Assembly: GCF_035989285.1 (NCBI RefSeq)
Contig: NZ_CP108513.1
Location: forward strand, 7,626,001 to 7,690,000
Origin: Streptomyces sp. NBC_01235
GTDB taxonomy: Bacteria > Actinomycetota > Actinomycetes > Streptomycetales > Streptomycetaceae
Length of the DNA: 64,000 nucleotides
Reading direction: 5' to 3'
The position numbers were made by a program, and so were the translations under genes. A model generated the notes under the pieces. It did no database searches, had not been told where the DNA came from, and was given only the letters and a program-made list of their open reading frames with translations. Of the stretch, positions 41,105-50,098 are shown one piece after another. Every line of letters starts with the position of its first letter. Position 1 is the first letter of the stretch.

Positions 41105-41141
41105 ACGGGCCCGGTGCTGTGACATACGGCACCGGGCCCGT
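41105..41141 (+). terminator. Terminator after the L,D-transpeptidase pair
   Basis: Perfect 13-bp arms ACGGGCCCGGTGC (41105-41117) and GCACCGGGCCCGT (41129-41141) then TTGTCGT, 11 bp after the stop. Confidence 0.85.
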
Positions 41142-41251
41142 TGTCGTCAGTGATGGTGCTGTGCCTGCCTGGGGACCAACCCCCACACCCCCGGCCGGAC
41201 GTGACCGACCGCACTGGCCCTGTTGCCGTTAGTCCCCGTTAACCTGCTGCC

Positions 41252-42019
41252 ATGACCGTGAATCTCGAAGTCGCCGAAGGCGTCGGCACGATCCGCCTCG
41301 ACCGCCCGCCCATGAACGCGCTGGACATCGCCACCCAGGACCGGCTCAAGGAGCTCGCCGAGGAGGCGACCCGTCGTGACGACGTACGCGCGGTCGTCGT
41401 GTACGGCGGCGAGAAGGTGTTCGCGGCGGGCGCGGACATCAAGGAGATGCAGGCGATGGACCACACCGCGATGGTCCTGCGCGCCCGCGCGCTGCAGGAT
41501 TCCTTCACGGCGGTGGCCCGTATCCCCAAGCCGGTCGTGGCGGCCGTCACCGGATACGCGCTGGGCGGCGGCTGCGAGCTCGCGCTGTGCGCGGACTTCC
41601 GCATCGCCGGGGACAACGCCAAGCTGGGCCAGCCGGAGATCCTGCTCGGGCTGATCCCCGGCGCCGGCGGCACCCAGCGCCTGGCCCGGCTGGTCGGCCC
41701 CTCCAAGGCGAAGGACCTCATCTTCACGGGCCGGATGGTGAAGGCCGACGAGGCGCTGACCCTGGGTCTGGTGGACCGGGTGGTCCCGGCCGCCGACGTG
41801 TACACGGAGGCGCAGGCCTGGGCGGCGAAGCTGGCGCAGGGTCCGGCGATGGCGCTGCGCGCTGCGAAGGAGTCGATCGACACCGGTCTGGAGACGGACA
41901 TCGAGACGGGCCTGGCGATCGAACGGAACTGGTTCGCGGGCCTGTTCGCGACCGCCGACCGTGAGATCGGCATGCGCAGCTTCGTGGAGGAAGGCCCCGG
42001 CAAGGCCAAGTTCCTGTGA
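41252..42019 (+). CDS. Enoyl-CoA hydratase/isomerase (crotonase family)
   Basis: 255 residues. Oxyanion-hole motif KVFAAGADIKEM near 60, the first catalytic Glu in GGGCELALCADFRIA near 110, and the second in GQPEILLGLIPGAGGTQRL near 132. Both Glu are present, so hydratase activity is expected. Single gene with its own terminator-isolated context; not next to the beta-oxidation-like cluster at the right end. Substrate not predictable. The next 288 bp (42020-42307) show no gene. Confidence 0.93.
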   Translation: MTVNLEVAEGVGTIRLDRPPMNALDIATQDRLKELAEEATRRDDVRAVVVYGGEKVFAAGADIKEMQAMDHTAMVLRARALQDSFTAVARIPKPVVAAVTGYALGGGCELALCADFRIAGDNAKLGQPEILLGLIPGAGGTQRLARLVGPSKAKDLIFTGRMVKADEALTLGLVDRVVPAADVYTEAQAWAAKLAQGPAMALRAAKESIDTGLETDIETGLAIERNWFAGLFATADREIGMRSFVEEGPGKAKFL

Positions 42020-42307
42020 GCGAGGTCTCCTTCGATTTCCCCGGAATCACTTGCAGTTGACGGGATGTCTCATCCGGGTCCCTCGATGGGGCGGTTCACG
42101 GGAGCCTTGAGGCGACCTTGGGTCTGCCCGGTCGAGGGGGCCTGCCGATTGCCTCCGGACGAGCCGTCATCGCAGGTCGGTCGTGGTTCGGTGGGCAACT
42201 GACTGCCGCTGGCATATGCCGATCGAAAGGTGCGGAATGACAGGTTCCGGGGGGTGTATTCCGTAGGAACGGCCCCGGAGGGGACTCCGGGCGGCCATGA
42301 TGGGGGC

Positions 42308-42811
42308 ATGGCGGGGCTGGAGGGCATCGAACAGCCGCGGGGACAGGGCCGTGCGACCGCGGCGCGCTGGTCGCCTGCGGTCGAGGACGAACGGGCGCTC
42401 AAGGCGCTGGAGTTGTTCGGCAACCCGACGGAGGGCGAGGTTCCGCTCCCGTCCCGCCCCGAGTCCGCCGCCACGGCCCGCCGGCTGGTCCAGGTCGTCG
42501 TTCTGCGTCAGTGGGGACTGACCCCCAAGATGACGGAGGACGCGGTCCTCCTGGTCTCCGAACTCGTCGGCAACGCCGTACGCCACACCGGCGCCCGGGT
42601 CTTCGGGTTACGCATGCGGCGTCGGCGCGGCTGGATCCGCGTCGAGGTCCGCGACCCCTCTCGGGGGCTGCCCTGTCTGATGCCGGTCCAGGAGTTGGAC
42701 GTCAGCGGGCGGGGTCTGTTCCTCGTCGACAAGCTGTCCGACCGGTGGGGCGTGGACCTGCTGCCTCGGGGTAAGACGACGTGGTTCGAGATGCGGGTCG
42801 CCGACCGCTAG
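42308..42811 (+). CDS. Anti-sigma-like ATP-binding protein (HATPase_c_2)
   Basis: 167 residues from ATG 42308, chosen because the upstream part of the frame is not protein-like. A 45-residue N-terminal extension precedes the GHKL fold: N-box LLVSELVGNAVRHT near 87, G1 VRDPSRGLPCLM near 118, G2 SGRGLFLVDKLSDRWGV near 137. Such orphan RsbW-like proteins are numerous in Streptomyces. No adjacent sigma factor or anti-anti-sigma gene. Confidence 0.88.
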   Translation: MAGLEGIEQPRGQGRATAARWSPAVEDERALKALELFGNPTEGEVPLPSRPESAATARRLVQVVVLRQWGLTPKMTEDAVLLVSELVGNAVRHTGARVFGLRMRRRRGWIRVEVRDPSRGLPCLMPVQELDVSGRGLFLVDKLSDRWGVDLLPRGKTTWFEMRVADR

Positions 42812-42904
42812 TGCTGTGACCGGGAGAGTTCGCCGGGTTGGTGTTCATGGCTCGTGAACCGGCCACGGCACGGGTCGGACCGGCGGAAGGGCGAACAACG
42901 GAAC

Positions 42905-44056
42905 TCAGCGCAGCGATGGATGCGCCTCGTGGCGTACGGTCCACAGCTCCGGATCCATGTTCTGTTTCTGGACCCCGACAATGCCCAACCGCCCTCCGGC
43001 AACGAGAGCCAGGACTCCCGCGACCGCACCAAGCGCCAAACCCAGCCCGTACGGTACGGCGCCGACCAGGTAGGGGACGGCGGTGAGGGCCGCGACCGCC
43101 GCGATGAGCAGGGTCCGGGCATGCACCTTTGAACGGAACCGAGATGGGCGGGGAAGCGGTTCGACGGCGAGCCCGGTGTCGGTCTCGCGCACCGGCGCGG
43201 CATCGTCGCGCAGCCAGGACTCCCAGTCCTGCTGTGCCATCAGGCCCCAGACCACGTGGCCGGTGTCGGCGACGAAGGCGGCGGAAAGCCTGCGCTGTTT
43301 GTCCGTGCCCGCGATGTCCTTCCACCGCGTGGGCCAGCACAGCCAGCCGGTGTGGCCGGACAGTTGGGCGGCGGCGTGCGACAGGTGCTTCTCACCTATC
43401 GGTATCCGGAAGTTGTCGCCGGACATGGATTTGAGCCGGATGGCATCTTGCCCGTCAGCACCGCCCTCAGGCAGCAGGTCGACGTAGTACGAGCTGGTGG
43501 TCATGACGCTGCCGACACCCATTCCGGTGGGCCGCCGGTACTCCTCCCGCACCGGGGTGCCGAACCGGACGCGCACCGCATGCACACTGCCCGCGGCGGC
43601 GTCCTCCTTGAGCATCCGCTGCGCGGCCCCGAGTTGGTCGGTGAGCAGACCGGTCGCATACAGGGACATCACGACACCGAAAAACAAGGTGAGACCGCAG
43701 TAGGCACTACCGAAGACCGACCCGCCCTCCCCGTAGGCGGCACGAGCGGCGGCGAACGGGGCCCAGACGGTGAGGTAGGCCGCGCCGACGTGCCCCCAGT
43801 CGCGGCGTACCGTCCCCAGCGTGGCGGGTATCCCCTCCCGCGCTGCAGCGGCCGGCAGTTGCTCCACGGGCGGCGCCGCCCGGACAGCCAGCAACCAGCC
43901 AACGGCGAGCAGGGCTGCCAAAGCCAATGGCACCAGGATGTCCAAGCGCGGGGCGACCGCGTCGTACCGCACGACCGCCGAACCCCACGCGACGGCCGTG
44001 AACAGCAGCGCCGCCCCGCCCAGAGCGGTGGCGAGCGGAGTGGAACGGTGCCGCAT
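42905..44056 (-). CDS. Multi-pass membrane protein of unknown function
   Basis: 383 residues from ATG 44056 (GGGGGAGG 4-5 bp upstream). Six hydrophobic segments: two near the N-terminus (ATALGGAALLFTAVAWGSAV, LDILVPLALAALLAVGWLLA), two around 90-140 (VGAAYLTVWAPFAAARAAY, VFGSAYCGLTLFFGVVMSLY) and two at the C-terminus (LLIAAVAALTAVPYLVGAVP, LALGAVAGVLALVAGG). A soluble 170-residue region lies between, with TTSSYYVDLLPEGG and NFRIPIGEKHLSH. Domain not recognised. Confidence 0.75.
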   Translation of the reverse strand: MRHRSTPLATALGGAALLFTAVAWGSAVVRYDAVAPRLDILVPLALAALLAVGWLLAVRAAPPVEQLPAAAAREGIPATLGTVRRDWGHVGAAYLTVWAPFAAARAAYGEGGSVFGSAYCGLTLFFGVVMSLYATGLLTDQLGAAQRMLKEDAAAGSVHAVRVRFGTPVREEYRRPTGMGVGSVMTTSSYYVDLLPEGGADGQDAIRLKSMSGDNFRIPIGEKHLSHAAAQLSGHTGWLCWPTRWKDIAGTDKQRRLSAAFVADTGHVVWGLMAQQDWESWLRDDAAPVRETDTGLAVEPLPRPSRFRSKVHARTLLIAAVAALTAVPYLVGAVPYGLGLALGAVAGVLALVAGGRLGIVGVQKQNMDPELWTVRHEAHPSLR

Positions 44057-44303
44057 GCGGCCTCCCCCTGACCGTGGCGTGAACATGCTGTAAGGCACGA
44101 GGGAGATTACGCGAAGAGATCAAGGTTCTGGAAGGGCCGGTCCGAACGCCGTCACGACTGCTGGAGTGCTCACTCCCTCTCCCCAGTCGGACCACGGCCC
44201 CGGACTGTTGGGCGACGAACACCAAATCGGCAGGCATACCCAGTCAAGGCACGATCCGCCTCATAGGACCACGAGCCCAGGGCACGGATGTCGGAGGGCG
44301 ACG

Positions 44304-44720
44304 ATGGAAGGACCGCGGATACGCCTCGGCAGCGACGACGCGTGGCTGGAACTCACTCAGACCGGTGGGGCAGCCGGCGGGTCACCGCAGATGGGTGCTC
44401 CTCGCTGACAGCCGACTTCACCGCGTACCTCAGCACCGAGGAGACCGTGGACTTCGCGGCGCGGATGCTCTCCTACCTGCGCGCGCCGTCGGGTGGACGC
44501 TTCTCCGCAGCAGTGACTTCCGGCCGCAACAATCCGCCGACGCCGAGCGCCGAGCCGTCGGGGGCGGTTTCGCCTTCTTCGTGCGCCTGACTCCCAACGG
44601 TGACGACGACGTGTGTCACTTGCAGATGGAAATCGATCCGATCGACGCCTTGGTACTTCGTGACGTGTTCGATGCGCTGCACGCGTCACTGGTGCGCCGA
44701 CCGCCTGGATCGCCGGCTCT
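44304..44720 (+). pseudogene. Small unknown protein broken by two frameshifts
   Basis: Protein-like sequence runs through three frames in order: MEGPRIRLGSDDAWLELTQT from ATG 44304, then TADFTAYLSTEETVDFAARM with LSYLRAPSGGRFSAAVTSG, then FAFFVRLTPNGDDDVCHLQM and DALVLRDVFDALHASLVRR. Joined, they make one protein of about 135 residues with a plausible alternation of strands and a final helix, like DUF6228-type Streptomyces proteins. Either true decay or base-calling errors; the shifts are near 44385 and 44555. Confidence 0.5.
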
Positions 44721-45136
44721 TGGTCAGGCTGCTGGGCTGAGGGGGCGTCCACCCCACCGGATGCCTTTTCGCTGCGGATGCGGGCCCGTTCGCGGCGTTG
44801 GGCGGCAAGGACTTCGGGGTGGCCGGCGTTGGCGTTGCGCCGGCGGAGGCAGGCATGCGGGGCCCGGGTCTGCGACAGGTGGTTGCGGTGGTTGGAGTTG
44901 GCGATGGTCCACGATCTGCTGCAGCCTCTGCCCTTCCTGGTCGGTCGACCCACGCACACGGACAGGCTCAGCCACCAGCCCCCCAGCCGTCGGAGCGGAC
45001 GTCACCGTCCATCCAACCGCTGAGACCGCCAACCCGGCGAACCATCCCGGTCAAAGCACTGGGCAGTGCCTCGCCGGGGAGGCGCCGGACCGGCCGGTTG
45101 CGTCAATGGCCGGAATCGCGGCATATCACCCCTTAA
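44721..45136. other. 416-bp stretch without a supportable gene
   Basis: Frames stay open on both strands because of GC bias but none has convincing protein features. A minus-strand run reading RNANAGHPEVLAAQRRERAR might be a transposase or accessory-protein scrap; too weak to call. Confidence 0.4.
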
Positions 45137-45937
45137 ATGGTGTGGGTGACCACATCCGACCGTCGTTCCGTGCTGCGGGCGGGCGCCGGGCTCGTCGCCG
45201 GGGGTGCGTTCGCGGCCGCGTGCTCGCCCTCCGGGTCCGCCTCCGGTGCCGTCGCCGCCCACCATGCCCCGACCTCCGTGACCCCTGCCGCCGCCACCTC
45301 CCCGAGCCCAGCCCCCGCCCCCCGCGCCTACCCCGGGCAGCCCGTCCAGATCACCCACGGTCCCCGTGACCGTCCCCGGGTCGCCCTCACCTTTCACGGA
45401 CAGGGTGAACCCTCCGTCGCCCGGGCGCTGCTCGGGGAGGCCGAGCGGCGCGGTGCCCGGGTCACCGTCCTGGCCGTCGGGACCTGGCTCGACGAACATC
45501 CCGACCTCGCCCGCCGCATCCTCGACGGCGGCCACGACCTGGGCAACCACACCCAGCGCCACCTGGACATCAACGCCATGTCCGCGGCGGACGCGGCGGC
45601 CGAGATCACCCGCTGCGCCGAGCGGCTGCGCAGGCTCACCGGGTCCATCGGGACCTGGTTCCGCCCCTCCCGCACCCCCCGCGCCTCCCCGCTCGTCGAG
45701 ACGCTGGCCCGCCGCGCCGGCTATCCGCACGTCCTCTCCTACGACGTCGACTCCCTCGACTTCACCTCGCCCGGGGCCCCCGCCGTCACCCGCAACGTCC
45801 TCGGCGCGGTCCGGGGCGGGTCCGTCGTGAGCCTGCACTGCGGGTACGCGGACACGGTCGCCGCGCTCCCCGCCGTCCTGGACGCACTCGACCGCCGCGG
45901 ACTGCGCGCGGTCACCACCACGGAGCTGATCGGCTGA
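45137..45937 (+). CDS. NodB-like polysaccharide deacetylase homologue with altered active site
   Basis: 266 residues from ATG 45137. The N-terminus DRRSVLRAGAGLVAGGAFAAAC combines a twin-Arg signal with a lipobox, so it is probably a Tat-exported lipoprotein. A Ser/Pro linker leads to a NodB domain from about residue 80. Motif 1, normally TFDDG, is TFHGQG: both the catalytic-base and metal-binding Asp are gone. Motif 2 (GNHTQRHLDI) keeps both His, and motif 3 reads FRPSRTP. It may be a non-catalytic carbohydrate binder or use another ligand set. The stop overlaps the next start (TGATG). Confidence 0.85.
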   Translation: MVWVTTSDRRSVLRAGAGLVAGGAFAAACSPSGSASGAVAAHHAPTSVTPAAATSPSPAPAPRAYPGQPVQITHGPRDRPRVALTFHGQGEPSVARALLGEAERRGARVTVLAVGTWLDEHPDLARRILDGGHDLGNHTQRHLDINAMSAADAAAEITRCAERLRRLTGSIGTWFRPSRTPRASPLVETLARRAGYPHVLSYDVDSLDFTSPGAPAVTRNVLGAVRGGSVVSLHCGYADTVAALPAVLDALDRRGLRAVTTTELIG

Positions 45938-47133
45938 TGCACCGCAACCTCGTGAAAAGCGCCCTGCTGGCCGGCGCCGCGCTCGCCGTCCTCGCCGCCT
46001 GCGGCACCGGGAGCAAGGTCGGCGCGGACCGGGACGGCTCGGACAGCGCCACCCGGGCCGCCGCCCCCGCACCGGCGAAGAAGGCGCGGAAACCGGCCGT
46101 CGACGGTCTGCCCGGCATGCCGCCCGTGCTCGACCCGAAGGACGTCTACGCCGCCGACCGCCCGGGCAAGCTCTCCCCGGTGGTCAAGGACTTCCCGTCC
46201 CGGGTCTACGTCCCCAACACCGAGTCCGACACCGTCTCCGTCATCGACCCGAAGACGTACGAGGTCGTCGAGACCATCCGGGTCGGCCGCCAGCCGCAGC
46301 ACGTCGTGCCCTCCTGGGACATGAAGACGCTGTGGGTCAACAACGACCGCGGGCACACCCTCACCCCCATCGACCCGAGGACCGGGAAGGCCGGCAAGCC
46401 GGTCGACGTGCACGACCCGTACAACCTGTACTTCACGCCCAACGGCAGATACGCCGTCGTCATGGCCTCCCTCGACCGCGAACTCGTCTTCCGCGACCCG
46501 CACACCATGAAGCGGATCAAGACGGAGCCGGTCACCTGCTACGGCGTCAACCACGCCGACTTCTCCCTCGACGGGAGGTACTTCATCGTGTCCTGCGAGT
46601 TCAGCGGTGAGCTGCTGAAGGTCGACACCGAGAAGATGAAGGTCGTCGGACAGCAGAAACTCCCCTTCAAGGGCGCCATGCCCCAGGACGTGAAGGTCTC
46701 GCCCGACGGCAAGCGGTTCTACGTCGCGGACATGAAGGCCGACGGCATGTGGATCGTCGACGGCGACACGTTCGGCGAACCGCGGTTCCTGTACACCGGG
46801 AAGGGCTGTCACGGGCTGTACGTCAGCCGCGACTCCCGCGAGATGTACGTCTCCAACCGGGGCGAGGGCACCGTCTCCGTCTTCGACTTCACCAAGAACG
46901 CGCTCACCAAGAAGTGGCGCCTGCCCGACGGCGGCAGCCCCGACATGGGCGGCGTCTCGGCCGACGGCAAGGTCCTGTGGCTGTCCGGCCGTTACGACGC
47001 CGAGGTGTATGCCATCGACACCCGCACCGGACACCAGCTCGCCCGCATCAAGGTCGGCAACGGTCCGCACGGCCTCGCCGTCTACCCGCAGCCCGGCCGC
47101 TACTCGCTCGGCCACACGGGCATCTTCCGCTAG
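45937..47133 (+). CDS. YncE-like beta-propeller lipoprotein
   Basis: 398 residues from ATG 45937, overlapping the previous stop by one base. Signal peptide with lipobox LAVLAACGTG. From about residue 90 there are repeated blades with VYVPNTESDTVSVIDPKTYE, VVETIRVGRQPQHVV, MYVSNRGEGTVSVFDFT and AEVYAIDTRTGHQLARIKVG, typical of the seven-bladed YVTN/lactonase-like fold. No catalytic residue set was recognised. Coupling to the NodB-like lipoprotein suggests both act together at the cell surface, for example binding a wall glycan. Confidence 0.88.
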   Translation: MHRNLVKSALLAGAALAVLAACGTGSKVGADRDGSDSATRAAAPAPAKKARKPAVDGLPGMPPVLDPKDVYAADRPGKLSPVVKDFPSRVYVPNTESDTVSVIDPKTYEVVETIRVGRQPQHVVPSWDMKTLWVNNDRGHTLTPIDPRTGKAGKPVDVHDPYNLYFTPNGRYAVVMASLDRELVFRDPHTMKRIKTEPVTCYGVNHADFSLDGRYFIVSCEFSGELLKVDTEKMKVVGQQKLPFKGAMPQDVKVSPDGKRFYVADMKADGMWIVDGDTFGEPRFLYTGKGCHGLYVSRDSREMYVSNRGEGTVSVFDFTKNALTKKWRLPDGGSPDMGGVSADGKVLWLSGRYDAEVYAIDTRTGHQLARIKVGNGPHGLAVYPQPGRYSLGHTGIFR

Positions 47134-47158
47134 GCACTCCGGGGGAAGCGCCACCCCT

Positions 47159-47809
47159 TCAGGGCGCTGCCGGACCGGAAGCGGGGATCAGCAGGATCTC
47201 CGCGCCCACCGGTACGTACCCCGCCGCCTGGAACGCCCGTACGCTGCGGGCGTTTCCCGGGGCGACCTGGGCCCAGACCGGCTCCGTGGCCACGTGGCGG
47301 GCCGCGGTGACCAGACGGCGGCCGAGGCCCCGGCGCAGTCCCGGCTCCTCGACCTCGACCGACACCTCCAGCCGGCCGCCGATACCGCGCCCCATGACCA
47401 GGATCCCGCCGGCCGCCGCCCAGGCCCGCACTCCGTCGCGCCGGCGCCGGGCGTAGCGGATCCGGGGATGGTCCCGTTCCTCGATCTCCCGCAGCGGCAG
47501 AAGGGGCTCGCCGGGCAGGGGGGCGCCCACCAGCATCGTGTCGATCGTCTCGGCCGTACGCCCCGTGCGCTCCATGAGAGCGGCCAGGAACCGCGGGTTC
47601 ATGGACGCCGACAGCGGATCGGAGTCGACACCGCGCAGCGCCCCGTACACCCAGTCCGGGTCCTCGTCGACGAAGACGACCGAGTGCGCGGTGAAGGAGA
47701 GGACGCCCGCCTCGCGGGGGGAGGGCTGGGGGACGACGGTCGTCCGGCCGTCGGACGGCGGGAACACACCGTGTGCGGCCGCGTCGAGAATGTCCCGCAA
47801 GTCGCCCAT
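47159..47809 (-). CDS. GNAT-family N-acetyltransferase
   Basis: 216 residues from ATG 47809 (GGAG 7 bp upstream). The acetyl-CoA signature is visible as VEVEEPGLRRGLGRRLVTAA, followed by VWAQVAPGNARSVRAFQAAG near 180. The first 110 residues are less typical (FVDEDPDWVYGALRG, SMNPRFLAALMERTGRT). Substrate unknown. Transcribed towards the beta-propeller gene and divergently from the EF-hand gene. Confidence 0.82.
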   Translation of the reverse strand: MGDLRDILDAAAHGVFPPSDGRTTVVPQPSPREAGVLSFTAHSVVFVDEDPDWVYGALRGVDSDPLSASMNPRFLAALMERTGRTAETIDTMLVGAPLPGEPLLPLREIEERDHPRIRYARRRRDGVRAWAAAGGILVMGRGIGGRLEVSVEVEEPGLRRGLGRRLVTAARHVATEPVWAQVAPGNARSVRAFQAAGYVPVGAEILLIPASGPAAP

Positions 47810-47980
47810 GACCGTGCTCCTCGATCTCCGCCCGCGGCACGGCCCACAAGCACACTCCCACCGGGCTTCGGGCGCTCCCGGACGGCCGCTGCGCCGCGCG
47901 CTCACCAGGGCCGTTAATCTGACCTGCGTCAGTAGAACAGCAACGTACGACCGCAAGGCATGACGAAGAGGGGCGGATCG

Positions 47981-48193
47981 GTGGCCGACATCGAAGAAGC
48001 GCGCAAGCAGTTCCAGCGGATCGACACGGACGGTGACGGCTTCATCACCGCGGCCGAGTTCAAGACCGCCCTGGCCCAGGGGGGCGACTGGAACGTCACC
48101 GAGTCGGTCGCCGAGGCCATCATCAAGAGCCGTGACCTCAACGGCGACAAGGTTCTCTCGTTCGACGAGTTCTGGGCCCACCTGAACAAGTGA
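47981..48193 (+). CDS. Small EF-hand calcium-binding protein (CabB/CabC type)
   Basis: 70 residues from GTG 47981, preceded by GAGGGG at 7 bp; an upstream in-frame ATG at 47960 would add 7 residues. Two canonical 12-residue EF loops: DTDGDGFITAAE near 15 and DLNGDKVLSFDE near 51, each with Asp at 1, 3, 5 and Glu at 12, flanked by helices. Small Cab proteins of this size in Streptomyces coelicolor buffer calcium and affect aerial hyphae. A strong terminator follows. Confidence 0.9.
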   Translation: MADIEEARKQFQRIDTDGDGFITAAEFKTALAQGGDWNVTESVAEAIIKSRDLNGDKVLSFDEFWAHLNK

Positions 48194-48205
48194 CGTGAGC
48201 CGGGA

Positions 48206-48234
48206 GGGGGGCACCGCGTTGCGGGGTGCCCCCC
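48206..48234 (+). terminator. Terminator after the EF-hand gene
   Basis: Perfect 10-bp arms GGGGGGCACC (48206-48215) and GGTGCCCCCC (48225-48234), 9-nt loop, then TTCG. Confidence 0.85.
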
Positions 48235-48250
48235 TTCGCCATGCCGCGCG

Positions 48251-49051
48251 TCAGGCCGGCCGGTCGATGCGCACGCTCCAGCGGCCCCCGTGCCGTTCCA
48301 GCACCAGCGGCAGGTCGAAGCGCTTCCCGACCCGGTCGCCGGTGAGGACCTCAGGGGCGGGGCCCTGGGTGAGGGTGCGGCCGTCGCGCAGGAGGAGGGC
48401 GTGGGTGGTGCCCGCGGGGAGCTCCTCCAGGTGGTGGGTCACCAGGACGGTCGCCGGCCGGGGATGTGCCCGGCGCAGCGAGTCCAACGCGTCGAGCAGA
48501 CGCTCGCGGCCCGGCAGGTCCAGGCCGGTCGCCGGTTCGTCCAGGAGCAGCAGCCTGGGCTCGGGCTCCCCCAACTCTCGGCTTCGCTCGAGCCGGGAGG
48601 TACCCCCATGCGCGCGGGCAATCGGGGTCCGGCCGCGCTGCCCCTGCGAGAGCGTGGGCCGGCGTGCCGTGCGGTGACCGGAGAGGCCGAGCGTGTCGAG
48701 GTGCCGGTCGGCCTGCGCCTCCTGCTTCGGAGTGGGGCGCCAACGGGGCAGCAGGGCAACGGAGTTGGTGAGTCCGGTGAGGACGACATCCCTGACCGCC
48801 AGCGGCGCGGACGGCGCATGGCGGGGATCGACGTGTCCGACGTACGCCCGCAGCTCCCGGACGTCAACCCGGCCGAGCCGGCGGCCCAGTACCTCCACCG
48901 TGCCCCGGGTGGGGTGCAGGAGGGCGCCGAGCAGGCCGAGCAGGGTGGATTTTCCAGCCCCGTTGGCCCCGAGGAGCGCCCAGTGCTCGCGCCACAGGAG
49001 AGTTGGTCTCGGGGCGGGAGCCGGCGGATCCGTTCGCGGGGTGGGCGGTCC
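48251..49051 (-). pseudogene. ABC transporter ATPase, 5'-truncated and carrying an inserted repeat
   Basis: Open frame directly after the AraC stop codon. Walker A GANGAGKST, signature LSQGQ, Walker B RLLLLDEPATGLD and H-loop LVTHHLEEL are all present. The usual N-terminal strand of about 35 residues is missing and there is no start codon before Walker A; the only GTG (48898) lies after it. Between RTPIARA and PEPRLLLLDEP a 15-codon in-frame insertion (HGGTSRLERSRELGE) corresponds to a 44-45-bp Streptomyces repeat element. Probably non-functional. Confidence 0.65.
48566..48609. repeat. Streptomyces short interspersed repeat inserted in a gene
   Basis: About 44 bp beginning CTCCCCCAACTCTCGGCTTC and ending GGGAGGTACCCCCAT. 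I know this sequence as a common dispersed element in intergenic regions of Streptomyces. A hairpin can form (CTCCCGGCT with AGCCGAGAG, one G-T). Here it sits in frame within a coding region. Confidence 0.6.
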
Positions 49052-49996
49052 TCAGGGCCGCAGTGCGACCGCGCCCGGGGCGGTCCGGCGCCGGTACTGT
49101 CCCGGCGCCACCCCGTACTCCCGCTTGAACGCCTTGGCGAAGGCGAATTCCGAGGTGTAGCCGGTGTGTTGGGCGACCTGGCGCAGGGGCAGGTCGTCCG
49201 CGCGCAGCAGCCGGCCGGCGGTCGTCATCCGCCACCACGTCAGATAGGTCAGCGGCGGCTCGCCCACCAGGGCGGCGAACCGGCGGGCGAAGGCCGCGCG
49301 GGAGAGGCCGCCCTCGGCGCCGAGTTCCTCCACGGTCCACGGGCGGGCCGGGTCGCCGTGGATCGCGCGCAGGGCCGCCGAGACCGCCGGGTCGGCGAGC
49401 GCGGCCGCCCAGCCCGCCGCCCGCCCGGCCCCCCGCTCCTGCTGCCACCAGGCGCGCAGGATGTACAGCAGCAGGGTGTCCAGGAGCGCGGTCACGATGG
49501 CGTCCGAACCGGGGCTGCGCTCGTCCAGCTCCATGCCCAGCAGCTCCACCGCCGCCCGCAGTGAACGGTGCGTGCCGACCCGGGCGGGCAGGTGCACCAC
49601 CTCAGGCAGCTCGGCCAGGAGACGGTGGGCGCGGCCGCGGTCCAACTGGTAGACGCCGCACATCATGACGGTGTCCGCGGGCGCCGACTCCCCTTCCGCG
49701 GGCGGCTGTTCGCGCCAGCGCCCGTCGGGGTCCACCTTCACCTCCTCCACGGGTACGTCGAGCCCGCTGGCGAGCGCGTGTCCGTGCCCGTGTGCCAGGA
49801 ACACCACGTCTCCGGCCGCCAGCGCCACCGGCTCGCCCGTCGCCGGGATCAGCCACGCCGACCCGCGCAGCAGCACATGGAACCCGGCCCCGTTCGAGGC
49901 CCCGAACCGGGTCCCCCAGGGCGCGAACTTGTCCCGTCGGGAGGAGTGCGGCCGCCCGGTGCGCATCGCGGCGACGGCGTCGCTGAGTACGTCCAT
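49052..49996 (-). CDS. AraC-family transcriptional regulator with cupin domain
   Basis: 314 residues from ATG 49996. N-terminal cupin_6-type sensor domain (about 15-190: GFHVLLRGSAWLIPATGEPV, GDVVFLAHGHGHAL). C-terminal double HTH (about 210-305): LSRAAFARRFAALVGEPPL, then LPLRQVAQHTGYTSEFAFAK, AFKREYGVAPGQYR. It is divergent from the oxidoreductase at 50099 with about 100 bp between them, so it probably controls that gene. Confidence 0.92.
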   Translation of the reverse strand: MDVLSDAVAAMRTGRPHSSRRDKFAPWGTRFGASNGAGFHVLLRGSAWLIPATGEPVALAAGDVVFLAHGHGHALASGLDVPVEEVKVDPDGRWREQPPAEGESAPADTVMMCGVYQLDRGRAHRLLAELPEVVHLPARVGTHRSLRAAVELLGMELDERSPGSDAIVTALLDTLLLYILRAWWQQERGAGRAAGWAAALADPAVSAALRAIHGDPARPWTVEELGAEGGLSRAAFARRFAALVGEPPLTYLTWWRMTTAGRLLRADDLPLRQVAQHTGYTSEFAFAKAFKREYGVAPGQYRRRTAPGAVALRP

Positions 49997-50098
49997 GCCG
50001 ACACCGTAGGCCTTTTGAGCGGGGAGCGAGACGCATGGACAGGAAACCGATACCGAGAGACATGGATCGTCTCGCCCTGCCCCCCTAGCGTCGACGGC

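Noticed and set aside
41252..42019. Enoyl-CoA hydratase as part of the PaaN cluster
   Set aside because: It is 11 kb away with terminators between; a functional link is possible but not supported by position.
44365..45369. 334-codon plus-strand frame
   Set aside because: Only its segment from about 44560 to 44710 is protein-like and belongs to the frameshifted gene; the rest overlaps the NodB-like gene in another frame.
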